From Cyanobacteria bacterium HKST-UBA02 (lineage in GTDB: Bacteria; Cyanobacteriota; Vampirovibrionia; Obscuribacterales; Obscuribacteraceae): a DNA stretch of 41,932 bases. Positions 1-10,931 of the stretch are shown here, in pieces. The notes under the pieces are model-generated. The model made no database searches, was not told where the DNA came from, and saw nothing but the letters and a program-made list of their open reading frames with translations. The number at the start of each line of letters is the position of its first letter. Position 1 is the stretch's first letter. The stretch covers positions 1 to 41,932 of the forward strand of contig JAGQHH010000218.1 in NCBI GenBank assembly GCA_020431945.1. The letters are read 5' to 3'. Made by a program: the position numbers and the translations under genes.

Positions 1-79
1 TAGCTTTCACGTCGCACCCTCACACCTCCCTCACAATCAAATAGTTAGATAGAAATATCAAGCCAGCGAGGGTCGGACC

Positions 80-283
80 ATGAACCAGAAGATCCAGAAA
101 AAAGGCAGCAGAAAGCAAAGAATGCAGCCAAAGGCGAAAGAAGCGATGCAATTTGCCGACTTAATAAGAGTAGTGGTTCTGCAGGACGAAGAAATGAGTG
201 AGGTGGAAGGCGGATTCAAGCCAGCTAAACAAACACTCGTGGATTTCCCTGGTACCGTGAATCCAACCACCTACCGTGCTTAG
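80..283 (+). CDS. Small peptide with possible double-glycine leader
   Basis: A 67-residue basic protein. GAGGG at 68-72 sits 7 nt before the ATG, which supports this start. The N-terminal third is Lys/Arg/Gln-rich (residues 1-19). It is followed by a hydrophobic/acidic stretch ending in LQDEEMSEVEGG (about residues 33-44), which resembles the double-glycine leader motif (L..EL..V.GG) of bacteriocin-type peptides cut by C39 peptidase/ABC transporters. Cleavage after GG would release a 22-residue core starting FKPAK and ending TYRA, without Cys, so no lanthionine or disulfide chemistry is implied. No maturation or export gene lies within the window. Without a database match the resemblance rests on one short motif. 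The alternative is an unrelated small cytoplasmic protein. Confidence 0.5.
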   Translation: MNQKIQKKGSRKQRMQPKAKEAMQFADLIRVVVLQDEEMSEVEGGFKPAKQTLVDFPGTVNPTTYRA

Positions 284-429
284 GATGAAAGCCAATCGGA
301 GTCGCCTGGATACGCCCCCTCCTGACAACAAACCATTCGCCCGGCTGATACAGTTAGGGGTGCCGCCCGGGTAAAATGCCCTGGAGAATCGCTTTATAAA
401 TGACCCAGCAGCGGGAGGGTGACACCAGC

Positions 430-1347
430 GTGAAGATTCTATTTTCCATTGACGGCTCCACTTGCTCCAGCCAGGCTATCGAGACGGCTCTCTCGATGAA
501 ATGTCCCATGGGAACCGAAATGCGGGTGGTGACCGTGGTGAGCGCCTTCGAGCCCTTCCCGGCAGTGGAAGACGCCGTGGATCGCGAAATGGTAGCCGCC
601 ACCAATCTCGTGGACAATGCCGTCAAGAGGCTTGCCGAGACCCATCCCAATGTCGAGGTCTCCGGTCAGGTTCTCGAGGGCTATGTAGTGGAGCAGATCA
701 TCGATTACAGCGAGGGCTGGCCCGCCGACCTGATCATGGTGGGCTCTCACGGACGCCGGGGCATCACCGAATTCGTCCTGGGCAGCGTCTCCCGCTCGAT
801 CCTCAATCTTGCCCGCTGCGCGGTGAGAGTCGTGAGAAAAGGTGAGAAGAAGCATGACGGAGAAGGGCTCAATGTCCTCATTGCCTTAGAAGAATCCGAG
901 CATACCCGGCATATGATCGATCATGTCCTGCGTCTTCCCTGGCCGGCCGGATCGCGCTTCCGCTGCCTGAATGTCCTGCAATCGGTAGATGAGAGCGTCC
1001 TCTTCGACCCGGATATCGAATTCGCCAAGACCGCTGCTCGACATTTCGACGGTATGGTGAGCAGTCGCAAAGAATGGCTCCAGGAGACGGCTAATAAGAT
1101 AAACGAGACTTTCTCCGCCGAGGTTGCCGAGACCGAGGTCCTTATCGGGGATCCTCGAAAGATGATCATCCAGGCCGCCGGCGACTGGCCCGCCGACATT
1201 ATTATGCTCGGCTCGCACTGCCGTCAGGGGATCGACCGGCTCGTCCTTGGCAGCGTCTCGGAAGCCGTCGCCACCCATGCCCCCTGCTCTGTGGAAGTGA
1301 CCAAGGTCCCTGCTTTCCGGAGCAAGAAACTGGCTGTGCACGCCTGA
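430..1347 (+). CDS. Tandem-domain universal stress protein (UspA family)
   Basis: About 305 residues with two consecutive Usp (Rossmann-like alpha/beta) domains, roughly residues 1-140 and 148-290. Each ends in the ATP-binding signature G-2x-G-9x-G-S: GSHGRRGITEFVLGSVS in the first, GSHCRQGIDRLVLGSVS in the second. This argues that both halves can bind nucleotide. The GTG at 430 is preferred because it places VKILFSIDGS at the N-terminus, as is usual in the family, and follows GGGAGGG (413-419). An in-frame ATG at 400 would add ten residues that look unlike a Usp start. The stop TGA (1345-1347) directly abuts the stop of the convergent ATPase gene. Probable cytoplasmic stress-response role; partner unknown. 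Confidence 0.9.
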   Translation: MKILFSIDGSTCSSQAIETALSMKCPMGTEMRVVTVVSAFEPFPAVEDAVDREMVAATNLVDNAVKRLAETHPNVEVSGQVLEGYVVEQIIDYSEGWPADLIMVGSHGRRGITEFVLGSVSRSILNLARCAVRVVRKGEKKHDGEGLNVLIALEESEHTRHMIDHVLRLPWPAGSRFRCLNVLQSVDESVLFDPDIEFAKTAARHFDGMVSSRKEWLQETANKINETFSAEVAETEVLIGDPRKMIIQAAGDWPADIIMLGSHCRQGIDRLVLGSVSEAVATHAPCSVEVTKVPAFRSKKLAVHA

Positions 1348-4032
<2,685 letters not shown>

Positions 4033-4098
4033 TTGAGAAGCTCCCGGCTTGAAGCAGAGCTTCATTTATCCCACAGGGCGAGGATCCGGGCATCAATC

Positions 4099-4710
4099 TC
4101 AATGACGATTGACACCCTTGAGAATGTCAGGAGAAGCTTCCAGGGCCCCGAGAAACGGGATTCTGGGAGGACTGGATAGAATGACGCAGCCATTTATCTC
4201 GATTGCTGCCGGACCGGCTCCCTGGAGATCCTGAATCTTACCGTCGAAATAGAGCCTGGCGGGAAACCTATCACCGTGGGGATAGCCACGGCAGGTCTCG
4301 GCAAGAACAGCATCGGACCAGAACAGGCGCTCGGGAAAATCGACCTTCCTGATATCGGCGAAAGTAAACTCCTTGATAGTGCTGAACTCGCATAGATAGC
4401 CGTCATGCGGCTCGGACTGGAGCGCTCGATGGACCCGACCTCGCCATTGCCACCAGTTTTTGAGATTGATGGCGCAAGCCAGGCAGAAAAACAGGAACAA
4501 CATCGCCACCGCCACCAGGACATCGCCCACGACCTCGGAGGCAATCGGAATCGAATTGAAGAAGTTGTAGACGGCCACTGCCAGAAGAGCCAGAAGCGGT
4601 GCCGAGCAGATCACCAGAAGAGTCGAGTTGATCAGGATATAGGTGCCGGCCATGGTGCTGGCATAGGCCAGCGCCTTCGGTCTACTCAAGCTAGCTATCT
4701 CCTGGCTCAT
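4099..4710 (-). CDS. Hypothetical membrane protein with two N-terminal helices
   Basis: A 203-residue protein not recognised as a known family. Two hydrophobic helices are visible, about residues 20-48 (TYILINSTLLVICSAPLLAL) and 62-85 (DVLVAVAMLFLFFCLACA). A soluble C-terminal domain of about 110 residues follows, alternating beta-like stretches such as FSTIKEFTFADIRKVDFPER and RLYFDGKIQDL. That arrangement resembles membrane proteins with a small beta-rich cytoplasmic domain (bacterial PH-like), but this is only a shape comparison. It lies upstream of the P-type ATPase gene on the same strand with a 66-nt gap, so co-transcription is possible. No strong Shine-Dalgarno precedes the ATG, and the exact start is uncertain. 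Confidence 0.65.
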   Translation of the reverse strand: MSQEIASLSRPKALAYASTMAGTYILINSTLLVICSAPLLALLAVAVYNFFNSIPIASEVVGDVLVAVAMLFLFFCLACAINLKNWWQWRGRVHRALQSEPHDGYLCEFSTIKEFTFADIRKVDFPERLFWSDAVLAETCRGYPHGDRFPARLYFDGKIQDLQGAGPAAIEINGCVILSSPPRIPFLGALEASPDILKGVNRH

Positions 4711-4828
4711 TCACGGTTTATACCCGCTGTCTCGAAAATCTTCTCGACCAACACGTACCGCTTCACACCTCGATCACAAGGCTTGGACAATTATTATTGC
4801 GCATTGAAGAATTCAGGCTGTAATTGCC

Positions 4829-4858
4829 TTGCAATCATAACCATATCATCGCTAGCAT
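4829..4858 (+). promoter_or_regulatory. Possible sigma70-type promoter for the TPR/redoxin genes
   Basis: TTGCAA (4829-4834) and TAGCAT (4853-4858) are separated by 18 nt, a -35/-10-like pair inside the 200-nt gap before the TPR gene. Each matches the consensus only partly, so this is a weak call. Confidence 0.25.
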
Positions 4859-4912
4859 ACGCGGACATAGACATGGCGCCCCAAACTGAACGAGAAACAG
4901 CCTGGAGGTATG

Positions 4913-5218
4913 ATGGCTAACCTGGTCCGATTGAGAGTCCTGGCGGAGCACTTCGAAGAAAGCGGCGACTATGAGATGGCAGAGATAATCGTTCGCAAGA
5001 TCCTTGCCCTGAGCCAGACTGATGGCAATACAGAAGAAATAATCTCAGCCCTGCACAACCTCGCTCTTCTGCTCGAGGCACAGGGGAAAAGCGACGAGGC
5101 CATGGAAAATGCGCGATTGGCCATGAGACTGGCGAGTTTAAATGCCGATCTCCATTCCCACTGGTATGACGAGCTGATCGACCTCCTGGTCCAGCTCAAT
5201 GCCATGAGAGCCGCCTGA
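4913..5218 (+). CDS. Small TPR-repeat protein
   Basis: About 101 residues, almost entirely two to three tetratricopeptide helical hairpins: RLRVLAEHFEESGDYEMAE, then ISALHNLALLLEAQGKSDEA with the typical small/large residue pattern, then a closing helix. There is no signal peptide, so it is presumably a cytoplasmic protein-protein adaptor. Two ATGs are adjacent (4910 and 4913). GGAGGT at 4904-4909 touches the first, so the second, 4 nt away, is the likelier start. It lies 44 nt upstream of the redoxin gene on the same strand, and the two may be co-transcribed. Confidence 0.75.
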   Translation: MANLVRLRVLAEHFEESGDYEMAEIIVRKILALSQTDGNTEEIISALHNLALLLEAQGKSDEAMENARLAMRLASLNADLHSHWYDELIDLLVQLNAMRAA

Positions 5219-5262
5219 GTATATTTGAGCTAGAATAATGTCGACATACAGAGGAGGAGACC

Positions 5263-5817
5263 ATGGCCCTCACTTATTCGACCATGCTCGAGCTGGGAAC
5301 CGGAGCACCGGACTTCAACCTGCAGGATGTGACATCGGGCAAATCTTTCAGCCTCGCTGACTTCTCAGGAAAGAAGGGGCTCCTGGTGATGTTCATCTGC
5401 AAGCACTGCCCATATGTCAAGCACATCGAAAGAGAACTCGTGCAGCTCGGCAAAGACTACCAGGACAAGGATCTGGCGATTGTCGGAATCTCGAGCAATG
5501 ATGCGGACAAGTATCCTGACGATTCCCCGGAAAGCCTCAAGCAATTCGCCCGGGATGCCGGTATAGTCTATCCGATTCTCTTCGACGGCACTCAGGAAGT
5601 GGCCAGGTCCTATACCGCCGCTTGCACCCCGGACTTCTTTCTTTTCGATTCGAATCGGGCCCTGGTTTACAGAGGACAACTCGACAGCAGCCGTCCGGGC
5701 AACGATGCCATCAACGATGGTGCCGACTTGAGAGCCGCCATCGAAGCGCTTCTGAACGGCAGAGAAGTCAGCAAGGACCAGAAACCCAGCGCCGGCTGCA
5801 ATATCAAATGGAGATAA
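5263..5817 (+). CDS. Thioredoxin-family protein (AhpC/TSA-like, CKHC motif)
   Basis: A 184-residue redoxin. GAPDFNLQDVTSGKSFSLADF is the usual AhpC/TSA opening, and the redox site is C46-K-H-C49 followed by PYVKHIERE. The later segment GIVYPILFDGTQEVARSYTAACTPDFFLFD contains the cis-proline region (CTPDFFLFD). The CxHCPYVK version is seen in a broad family annotated as thioredoxin family or redoxin domain proteins. No signal peptide is evident, so it is probably cytoplasmic. An extra Cys lies near the C-terminus (SAGCNIKWR). GGAGGAG lies just upstream of the ATG and supports it. The stop is 1 nt from the start of the next gene, so the two are translationally coupled. Confidence 0.92.
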   Translation: MALTYSTMLELGTGAPDFNLQDVTSGKSFSLADFSGKKGLLVMFICKHCPYVKHIERELVQLGKDYQDKDLAIVGISSNDADKYPDDSPESLKQFARDAGIVYPILFDGTQEVARSYTAACTPDFFLFDSNRALVYRGQLDSSRPGNDAINDGADLRAAIEALLNGREVSKDQKPSAGCNIKWR

Positions 5818-5830
5818 AATGGAGATAAAT
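5809..5830. repeat. 11-bp tandem duplication at a gene junction
   Basis: TGGAGATAAAA (5809-5819) is followed immediately by TGGAGATAAAT (5820-5830), 10 of 11 identical. The first copy holds the end and stop of the redoxin gene and a GGAG ribosome-binding core; the second holds the start of the next gene. Confidence 0.85.
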
Positions 5831-6424
5831 GTATTCAGACGCTCGACCCGGTCTCTGATGGCAGCTCTTTTGCTGTCGGCTCTCCTGATCACGAGCTGGC
5901 CGGCACTCTGCCAGGGTATCTATCCCGGTCCCGAAAAAATCAAAGCGACCGTCGAAGATGCCATTAGCAACACGAAAGAATTCGTGGATGAGAAGAAGGG
6001 CTTCAAAATCACTTACCCGGCAAGCTGGCAATTCGACAGAATCGAGGAAGGACCGCTCTCCATGCGCTTCAAGATTTTCAACGGTCTGGTCAGCGGCAGG
6101 GTAGCGGTGGACGATCTTCCAGAAGAGATGAGTCTGGAGCAATATTGCCAGGCAACCCAGCAACAGGTGGAAGCCACCATGAGCGCCAACGGCATGCCGG
6201 TGAAGGTGATCGAAGTAACAGACGGCAAATTCGCCAACGCCACCACCCGGAATTATAGCTATAGCTACCCTATATCAGGGACCGACGCCCGAGCAAGGGC
6301 GCTGCAGATCCTGGCAGTGAAAGGCAAGCATGGCTATGTCTTCAACTATACAGCCGAAGAAAAACTCTACGACGACTTTCTCGGCGTAATGACCAAAATC
6401 GTGGGAACAATAGAGCTTCTCTGA
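5819..6424 (+). CDS. Secreted PsbP-like protein (DUF1795/PsbP-related)
   Basis: 201 residues. A signal peptide is clear (RRSTRSLMAALLLSALLITSW..ALCQG, about residues 7-33). The mature part contains the pattern KGFKITYPASWQFDRIEEGP, typical of PsbP-like/DUF1795 folds, in which a lipid- or protein-binding alpha/beta domain follows a YPxxW motif, and it ends in a helix FLGVMTKIVGTIEL. Role unknown; periplasmic or exported. GGAG at 5810-5813 lies 5 nt before the ATG. The start overlaps an 11-bp tandem duplication shared with the end of the redoxin gene. The stop codon directly abuts that of the convergent large secreted protein. Family assignment is by pattern only. Confidence 0.75.
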   Translation: MEINVFRRSTRSLMAALLLSALLITSWPALCQGIYPGPEKIKATVEDAISNTKEFVDEKKGFKITYPASWQFDRIEEGPLSMRFKIFNGLVSGRVAVDDLPEEMSLEQYCQATQQQVEATMSANGMPVKVIEVTDGKFANATTRNYSYSYPISGTDARARALQILAVKGKHGYVFNYTAEEKLYDDFLGVMTKIVGTIELL

Positions 6425-8722
6425 TTAGAAATAATAGGGAGTCTTCTTAGCCCAGTCCGATTTCGGGAAGGTCTTGTGCAGATACTGGAAGCAGGCCTTG
6501 GAGTAGCCGGTGGTCTTGTCGTCCGTATCACCATATCTGGTGCTCTTCACCACCAGGTGCAGGGCTTCCGGGACTTCCGGATCGCCGCTATTTGTACGGG
6601 CGAAAGTCAAGATCTGATTGGCCAGATAGTTGGGAGCCGGGCCCATGCCGAAGAGCCGCTGTTTCTCCGCCTCGGCCTCTTTGATCTGGGCTTCGCTCAG
6701 AAAACTCCTGGCCACTCTGAGAGCATCGTCTTTCGAGCCGCTGCTCATCACACCACGGCTGGGCTCGTCAGTTCCCCACCAGTTATCCCGGTAGCTGTCC
6801 ATCTCTCCGATTTTGCTGTCACGGAGCAGGCCGGCGGTGACGAAAGGTCTGAGACCGGGATTGCGAAGACAGATGAGAAGACCCTCGAACTTCCGTCTGG
6901 CGGCGGTCTTCTGGGCACGATAACCGGTCAGGGACTGTTTCAAGCCGGGGATTAGCTTCTCCAGCTCGAGACTGAGTTTGACAGCCTCGGCATCGCGATC
7001 GAGAATCAGGGCTCGCACGAAGCAATTCTGCACGAAATCGGCTTTCATCGATGAAGGAAGCGCCGGCGAGGAGGCTATCGAGACCAGCAAGCTGAGGGGC
7101 ACAGCCCTGTTGAGGACCGCGGCTGTGAGAGGCTCCACCAGGATATCGGTGGGCGGCTTGCTCTCCTCTTTATCCCCGGCGCTTTCGTCTTTCTTCTCAT
7201 CGGAAAAGAACCAGGACGGGATCTCGAACAGGAGACTGGCATAGTCATAGCCTGCCATGCGTCGGGGAATGAGCGCGACGAAATCATTCAAGCTCTTAGC
7301 CATCATGAGCTCGAGATTTTTGTATAGATTGACCGAGGTGGGCGGAAGGCTATCTCTGGAAGCCAGTACCGCCGTCACTTTCGGTCGTGCCTGCTCCGGA
7401 TGACCGGAGGCGATCAGGAGCCTGCACATATAATACGTCGCTGAAAGATAGCCCGGAGAGCCCGGCTGGAGCCTGGAGGCCGCTTCCACCAGGGCGGTTC
7501 GGTCCGGCTCCGCTACCAGGGTCGGATTGTCCGCCGCCAGACTGAGAGCGCAGATCAGCCAGGGAAGCGAATTGTTTTGCTTATATCGGGCGATCACAGC
7601 AGGCAGATCTTTCTTGCTGGCTCTTCCGAATTTCACCATCCAGTCGCCCAGGTCATGCTGGGCAATCCACTCGGGAGTCGATCTCTCCTCGGGCTTTTTG
7701 TCCTCGTTCTCGAGCTCGATATCCTGATTGTCCCAGATCCAGGTCAGGTCGTTGAGGTCCTGACCGAAACGTCCGGGCTCAGCACCACCGGTGATGCGAG
7801 CCGCGATCTTGCCGAAAGCCGTGTCGGGATCGAGCCGGAGATCTATATACGACATCAACCTCTCGGAACACCCTTTGTAAGCGGCAAGGGACTGGTCGGC
7901 GACGATTTTATCGAGGCGATCTCGTGCTTCCTTGAGCACTTCTTTCATCTTCTCCTTCGGTCCCAGAGTCCCCTTGCGCACCAGGCAACGTGCGGCCAGG
8001 TAAGGAGCGATGGCGGCGTGCGGCGAGTTCTTGTCGGCGGCGATCTTATCGAAAGCAGCCAGAGCCTCATCGAACTTGCGACCGTAAAACAGCGCCGCCG
8101 CTATCTGGTAATCGCGCTCGCGACGCAGATCTTCCGGAGCGCCTGCGGCAAGCGGCTCGGGCATTAAAACCTTGCCGTCCACTTTTTTGCCGAAGACCCG
8201 GTCCTGGGCCTCGACCCATTCAACCACCTCTTTGCTCTTTGCACCGTATTTGGTGATCAACCCTTTGAGGGTCTCGGCAGCGTTCTCGAAAGAATTGCCG
8301 GTATAGTTGATATAGCTGGTCCAGTCTTCAGTTTGCCCCCAGGAATCGATCTCGACTTTGGAATCGACCACTCTGGCGCGCTCGCGATTCCAGACAGGCT
8401 TTCCGCCTGTGGGATCGTCGGACCAGAAGAGATCGTTGAGACGCTCTCGCCACAAATTCATGGCACCTTCCTGCTCTTCTCCGGCAAGAGGCTTACCGGT
8501 CAGATAGCGATAGGCCACCACCTGGTAGCTGCGAGCGAAGCTGGGCCGCACTACTCCGAGCCTGCCTGCGGCGTAGGCGGAAAGCGGCAGAGATGGGTGC
8601 ATCTCGAAGTCGAAAACAGCCGACTGGAAAAAGGGTCCGCAGGCGCTCGAAGGCGTGGGAACGGCACTCAGCAGAACCAGGCTGGTGAGTAAACCGGCAA
8701 CAAGGGTTTTTCCTATTTTCAT
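6425..8722 (-). CDS. Large secreted helical-repeat protein with CGPFF motif
   Basis: About 765 residues. The signal peptide MKIGKTLVAGLLTSLVLL..PSSACGPFF ends at an A-C-G-P-F-F motif that I recall from large uncharacterised secreted proteins of other phyla (recollection, not a search). The rest is mostly helical and TPR-like: for example FYGRKFDEALAAFDKIAAD, IAPYLAARCLVRKG and LSATYYMCRLLIASGHPEQA, consistent with a superhelical scaffold. The ATG at 8722 has AGGTGA 4 nt upstream and gives a clean signal peptide; an upstream in-frame start at 8749 is less likely. It lies 4 nt after the DUF3142 gene, so the two are probably co-translated. Function unknown. Confidence 0.82.
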   Translation of the reverse strand: MKIGKTLVAGLLTSLVLLSAVPTPSSACGPFFQSAVFDFEMHPSLPLSAYAAGRLGVVRPSFARSYQVVAYRYLTGKPLAGEEQEGAMNLWRERLNDLFWSDDPTGGKPVWNRERARVVDSKVEIDSWGQTEDWTSYINYTGNSFENAAETLKGLITKYGAKSKEVVEWVEAQDRVFGKKVDGKVLMPEPLAAGAPEDLRRERDYQIAAALFYGRKFDEALAAFDKIAADKNSPHAAIAPYLAARCLVRKGTLGPKEKMKEVLKEARDRLDKIVADQSLAAYKGCSERLMSYIDLRLDPDTAFGKIAARITGGAEPGRFGQDLNDLTWIWDNQDIELENEDKKPEERSTPEWIAQHDLGDWMVKFGRASKKDLPAVIARYKQNNSLPWLICALSLAADNPTLVAEPDRTALVEAASRLQPGSPGYLSATYYMCRLLIASGHPEQARPKVTAVLASRDSLPPTSVNLYKNLELMMAKSLNDFVALIPRRMAGYDYASLLFEIPSWFFSDEKKDESAGDKEESKPPTDILVEPLTAAVLNRAVPLSLLVSIASSPALPSSMKADFVQNCFVRALILDRDAEAVKLSLELEKLIPGLKQSLTGYRAQKTAARRKFEGLLICLRNPGLRPFVTAGLLRDSKIGEMDSYRDNWWGTDEPSRGVMSSGSKDDALRVARSFLSEAQIKEAEAEKQRLFGMGPAPNYLANQILTFARTNSGDPEVPEALHLVVKSTRYGDTDDKTTGYSKACFQYLHKTFPKSDWAKKTPYYF

Positions 8723-8726
8723 TTGA

Positions 8727-9515
8727 TCACCTGAGTGAGGACCGGGCAAATTTAGCGTCTATTATTTTAGCGAATTGCCGGGAGGATAAAGATCGCCAGC
8801 CTCCAGGAGAGAAGAGATAAACATCGTCCAGACTCTTGAAGTCAAGTGCTTTTCCTCTTTCGATGGCAGCAAGAACATCCGGCTCGTCAACGGACAGACC
8901 GATTGCTCTGACATCCTCCAGCCTTCTCCTGCCCTCCAGTTTGCGCAGAATCTCCGCCCGGTGCCTGCCCATACGAAAGATCATCGGTACGGTCTTCGAC
9001 ACGGGCAGACCGGCGGTCCAGCAATCGCCGGTGATCCATGAAGCGAGAGCGGTGATCTCGAGTTTGAGATCGGATTGATTGTCCTGGTCCAGAGCTCCTT
9101 TCAAGCGAGTCAGCACATTCCTGTAGAAGTCTCTCTGGGAAAGCGCAGCGTCGAAATCGATCTGCACGGCCTCCACCCGCCGCCCCCTGACCAGGGCGAG
9201 GATCTCCTTTACAAGAGGCTCGACCTCCCGGTCCCCGGGAGTGAGACCGGGTGCCGCCTCGATCCGCACCACCGCCGTAACCTTCGTCCCTGACGGCACA
9301 GTGAGAGAATTGGTTCGAGGCAGGCTCTTAATTCCCCGGGGACCAAGACGAATGGTTCCGGCCAGATAAGCTATCCGGTAATCGGTCTTCGCCACCCAGG
9401 TCATGTCGGCGTTATATTGCCAGACCCAGAGATAGAGGCTGGCGGCGCGGCAGGCTTCGCCCTGGAGAAAGAGGAAGAGAGAAAACAGAATGGCAAGCAG
9501 GGTCCTGAGAAGCAT
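8727..9515 (-). CDS. DUF3142 family secreted protein
   Basis: 262 residues with an N-terminal signal peptide (LLRTLLAILFSLFLFLQGEACRA). The order of blocks LYLWVWQYNADMTW, VEAVQIDFDAALSQRDFYRNVL, LKLEITALASWITGDCW and VSDEP-like GLSVDEPDV matches the DUF3142 family. Its VQIDFD and ALASW blocks resemble glycosidase-like TIM-barrel strands, but no activity is established. The gene is transcribed ahead of the CGPFF protein with a 4-nt gap and follows the methyltransferase-like gene by 17 nt, so a three-gene minus-strand operon is likely. Confidence 0.85.
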   Translation of the reverse strand: MLLRTLLAILFSLFLFLQGEACRAASLYLWVWQYNADMTWVAKTDYRIAYLAGTIRLGPRGIKSLPRTNSLTVPSGTKVTAVVRIEAAPGLTPGDREVEPLVKEILALVRGRRVEAVQIDFDAALSQRDFYRNVLTRLKGALDQDNQSDLKLEITALASWITGDCWTAGLPVSKTVPMIFRMGRHRAEILRKLEGRRRLEDVRAIGLSVDEPDVLAAIERGKALDFKSLDDVYLFSPGGWRSLSSRQFAKIIDAKFARSSLR

Positions 9516-9532
9516 GATCTGTTAAGGATACG

Positions 9533-10222
9533 TCAAAACAGCCAGGGGACAAGCCGCCAGCGGACCTTCTTGCAATAACGATCATAACCTGGCAACTCCT
9601 CGAGAAGAAGTCTCTCTTCATCGACAATCCGCCAGACTAAAAGCGGCAGCAGCAATACTGCCAGCAATGCGCATCGCAGTGATCCCAGAGAAAGGGGTAA
9701 GCCCAGGGTGAGAATCGAGGCGCCCACATACATAGGATGACGAACCAGGCTATAGAGACCGGAATCGATCACTTTCTGCCCCTCGGCTATCTCCACAGTG
9801 GAAGAAGCAAAGCGATTCTCTTTGAAAACCAGGTGAAAAATCACGAAGGCGAGAACAACCATCAAATCCCCGGCCAGACAGACCATCGCCGGAGCCTGAT
9901 AAGAGCGGAAGCGGTGCTCGATCCCGGAGCCCACCACCATCGTTATAAATGCCAGGATGATGAGGAGCATGACCAGGCGCTGAACCGGTCGTTTTTCCCT
10001 GGTCGGACCGGCACGCATCCGGCGCTCGAGAAGCTCCGGGTCCTTAAGAAGATAGAGACTGTGGAAAACGATACAGAGACAATAAACGACAAGAGAGACC
10101 CAGCCCTGCCAGTAATCTATGGAGCCAGCCGCAACAAAGATCGGCACTCCATAGACAAAAGGCGTGGCCACCAGCCCGAGGGCTGCCTTGATTTTCATAT
10201 CGCCTGTGAGCGGAGCTTCCAT
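9533..10222 (-). CDS. Isoprenylcysteine carboxyl methyltransferase-family membrane protein
   Basis: 229 residues with about five transmembrane segments. The C-terminal half has the ICMT/PEMT signature: GLYSLVRHPMYVGASIL followed by a long hydrophobic helix and DEERLLLEELPGYDRYCKKV (the RHPxY and EE..L motifs that bind SAM and substrate at the membrane face). In bacteria such proteins methylate various lipids or remain uncharacterised, so the substrate cannot be given. An alternative start (MKIKAALG) lies 8 codons inside, with AGG 4 nt before it; both are plausible. It is the first gene of a probable operon with the DUF3142 and CGPFF proteins. Confidence 0.88.
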   Translation of the reverse strand: MEAPLTGDMKIKAALGLVATPFVYGVPIFVAAGSIDYWQGWVSLVVYCLCIVFHSLYLLKDPELLERRMRAGPTREKRPVQRLVMLLIILAFITMVVGSGIEHRFRSYQAPAMVCLAGDLMVVLAFVIFHLVFKENRFASSTVEIAEGQKVIDSGLYSLVRHPMYVGASILTLGLPLSLGSLRCALLAVLLLPLLVWRIVDEERLLLEELPGYDRYCKKVRWRLVPWLF

Positions 10223-10295
10223 AGTCCCACGGTAACACGATAATTAATCCTGGGCCCTTCCTCCCGGGGGAACAATCGAAGGGACCCGGACGTTA

Positions 10296-10301
10296 TATGA
10301 T
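10296..10301 (+). promoter_or_regulatory. Candidate -10 element of the efflux operon
   Basis: TATGAT at 10296-10301 matches five of six bases of the sigma70 -10. It would give an untranslated leader of about 27 nt holding the GAGGAG ribosome site of the first gene. No convincing -35 is seen. The perfect palindrome ATTGA-C-TCAAT (10304-10314) overlaps the expected transcription start and could be an operator. Confidence 0.35.
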
Positions 10302-10334
10302 TCATTGACTCAATTGAAAACGAGGAGCCTGAAG

Positions 10335-10922
10335 ATGAGAAAATCGATGTTCCCCCTCTTGCTTTGCTGTATGGTGGCAGTGTCCCCTGCCCTGGCCCAG
10401 GCCGACCCGGCCACGGGTGACGCCCCGGCCGACCCCGGCTCGATGCAGAATCGAATCGAGAGACATATGGGCAAGAAAGAAGGCCGCAAGGGACACAAGA
10501 AAGATGGTCATATGAAAGGTCATGGCGGCCGCGCCAACCGTAAGATTTTCATGGCCGGCAAACTGAAATCCCTGACACCGGACCAGAAGACCCAGATAGA
10601 CGCCCTGGCAAGCGACTTCAAAACCAGAAGCACCCCCCTTCGCCAGCAAATGAGAGACCTGCGCCGCAGCGCCGCCCAGGCGGAGAGCAATGCCGGTGAA
10701 GCCGGAACACCGCCCGCCGACAACAAGGCCAATCGCGCTCAAATGAAAGAGATCTCCGGCAACATCAAGAGCATGGGCGACGAGACCTGGACCAAGATGT
10801 CTGCTATTCTCACACCGGAGCAGGTCGCCGAGCTCGACTCTATGCCCATGGGTGGGCACAAAAAGGGCAAAGGCGGTCACCACAGAAAACCGAAAGCCGA
10901 GCCTCAAGCCGAAAGTCAATAA
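10335..10922 (+). CDS. Periplasmic His/Lys-rich LTxxQ (Spy/CpxP-like) protein
   Basis: About 195 residues. The signal peptide MRKSMFPLLLCCMVAVSPALA ends near residue 21. Two LTP(D/E)Q motifs (LTPDQKTQI and LTPEQVAEL) flank a helical segment with LRQQMRDLRR, the pattern of Spy/CpxP/CnrX-type periplasmic proteins, which act as metal or misfolding sensors. A His/Gly/Lys-rich stretch (KKEGRKGHKKDGHMKGHGG) and a His-rich tail (GGHKKGKGGHHRK) suggest metal binding. The ATG at 10335 has GAGGAG 8 nt upstream. It is the first gene of an operon leading into a kinase and an RND pump, so a sensing role for envelope or metal stress is a fair inference. Confidence 0.82.
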   Translation: MRKSMFPLLLCCMVAVSPALAQADPATGDAPADPGSMQNRIERHMGKKEGRKGHKKDGHMKGHGGRANRKIFMAGKLKSLTPDQKTQIDALASDFKTRSTPLRQQMRDLRRSAAQAESNAGEAGTPPADNKANRAQMKEISGNIKSMGDETWTKMSAILTPEQVAELDSMPMGGHKKGKGGHHRKPKAEPQAESQ

Positions 10923-10931
10923 AAAGTCCCT

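Noticed and set aside
4405..4920. Plus-strand frame overlapping the start of the TPR gene
   Set aside because: Mostly antisense to the small membrane protein; the downstream TPR gene has its own GGAGGT site.
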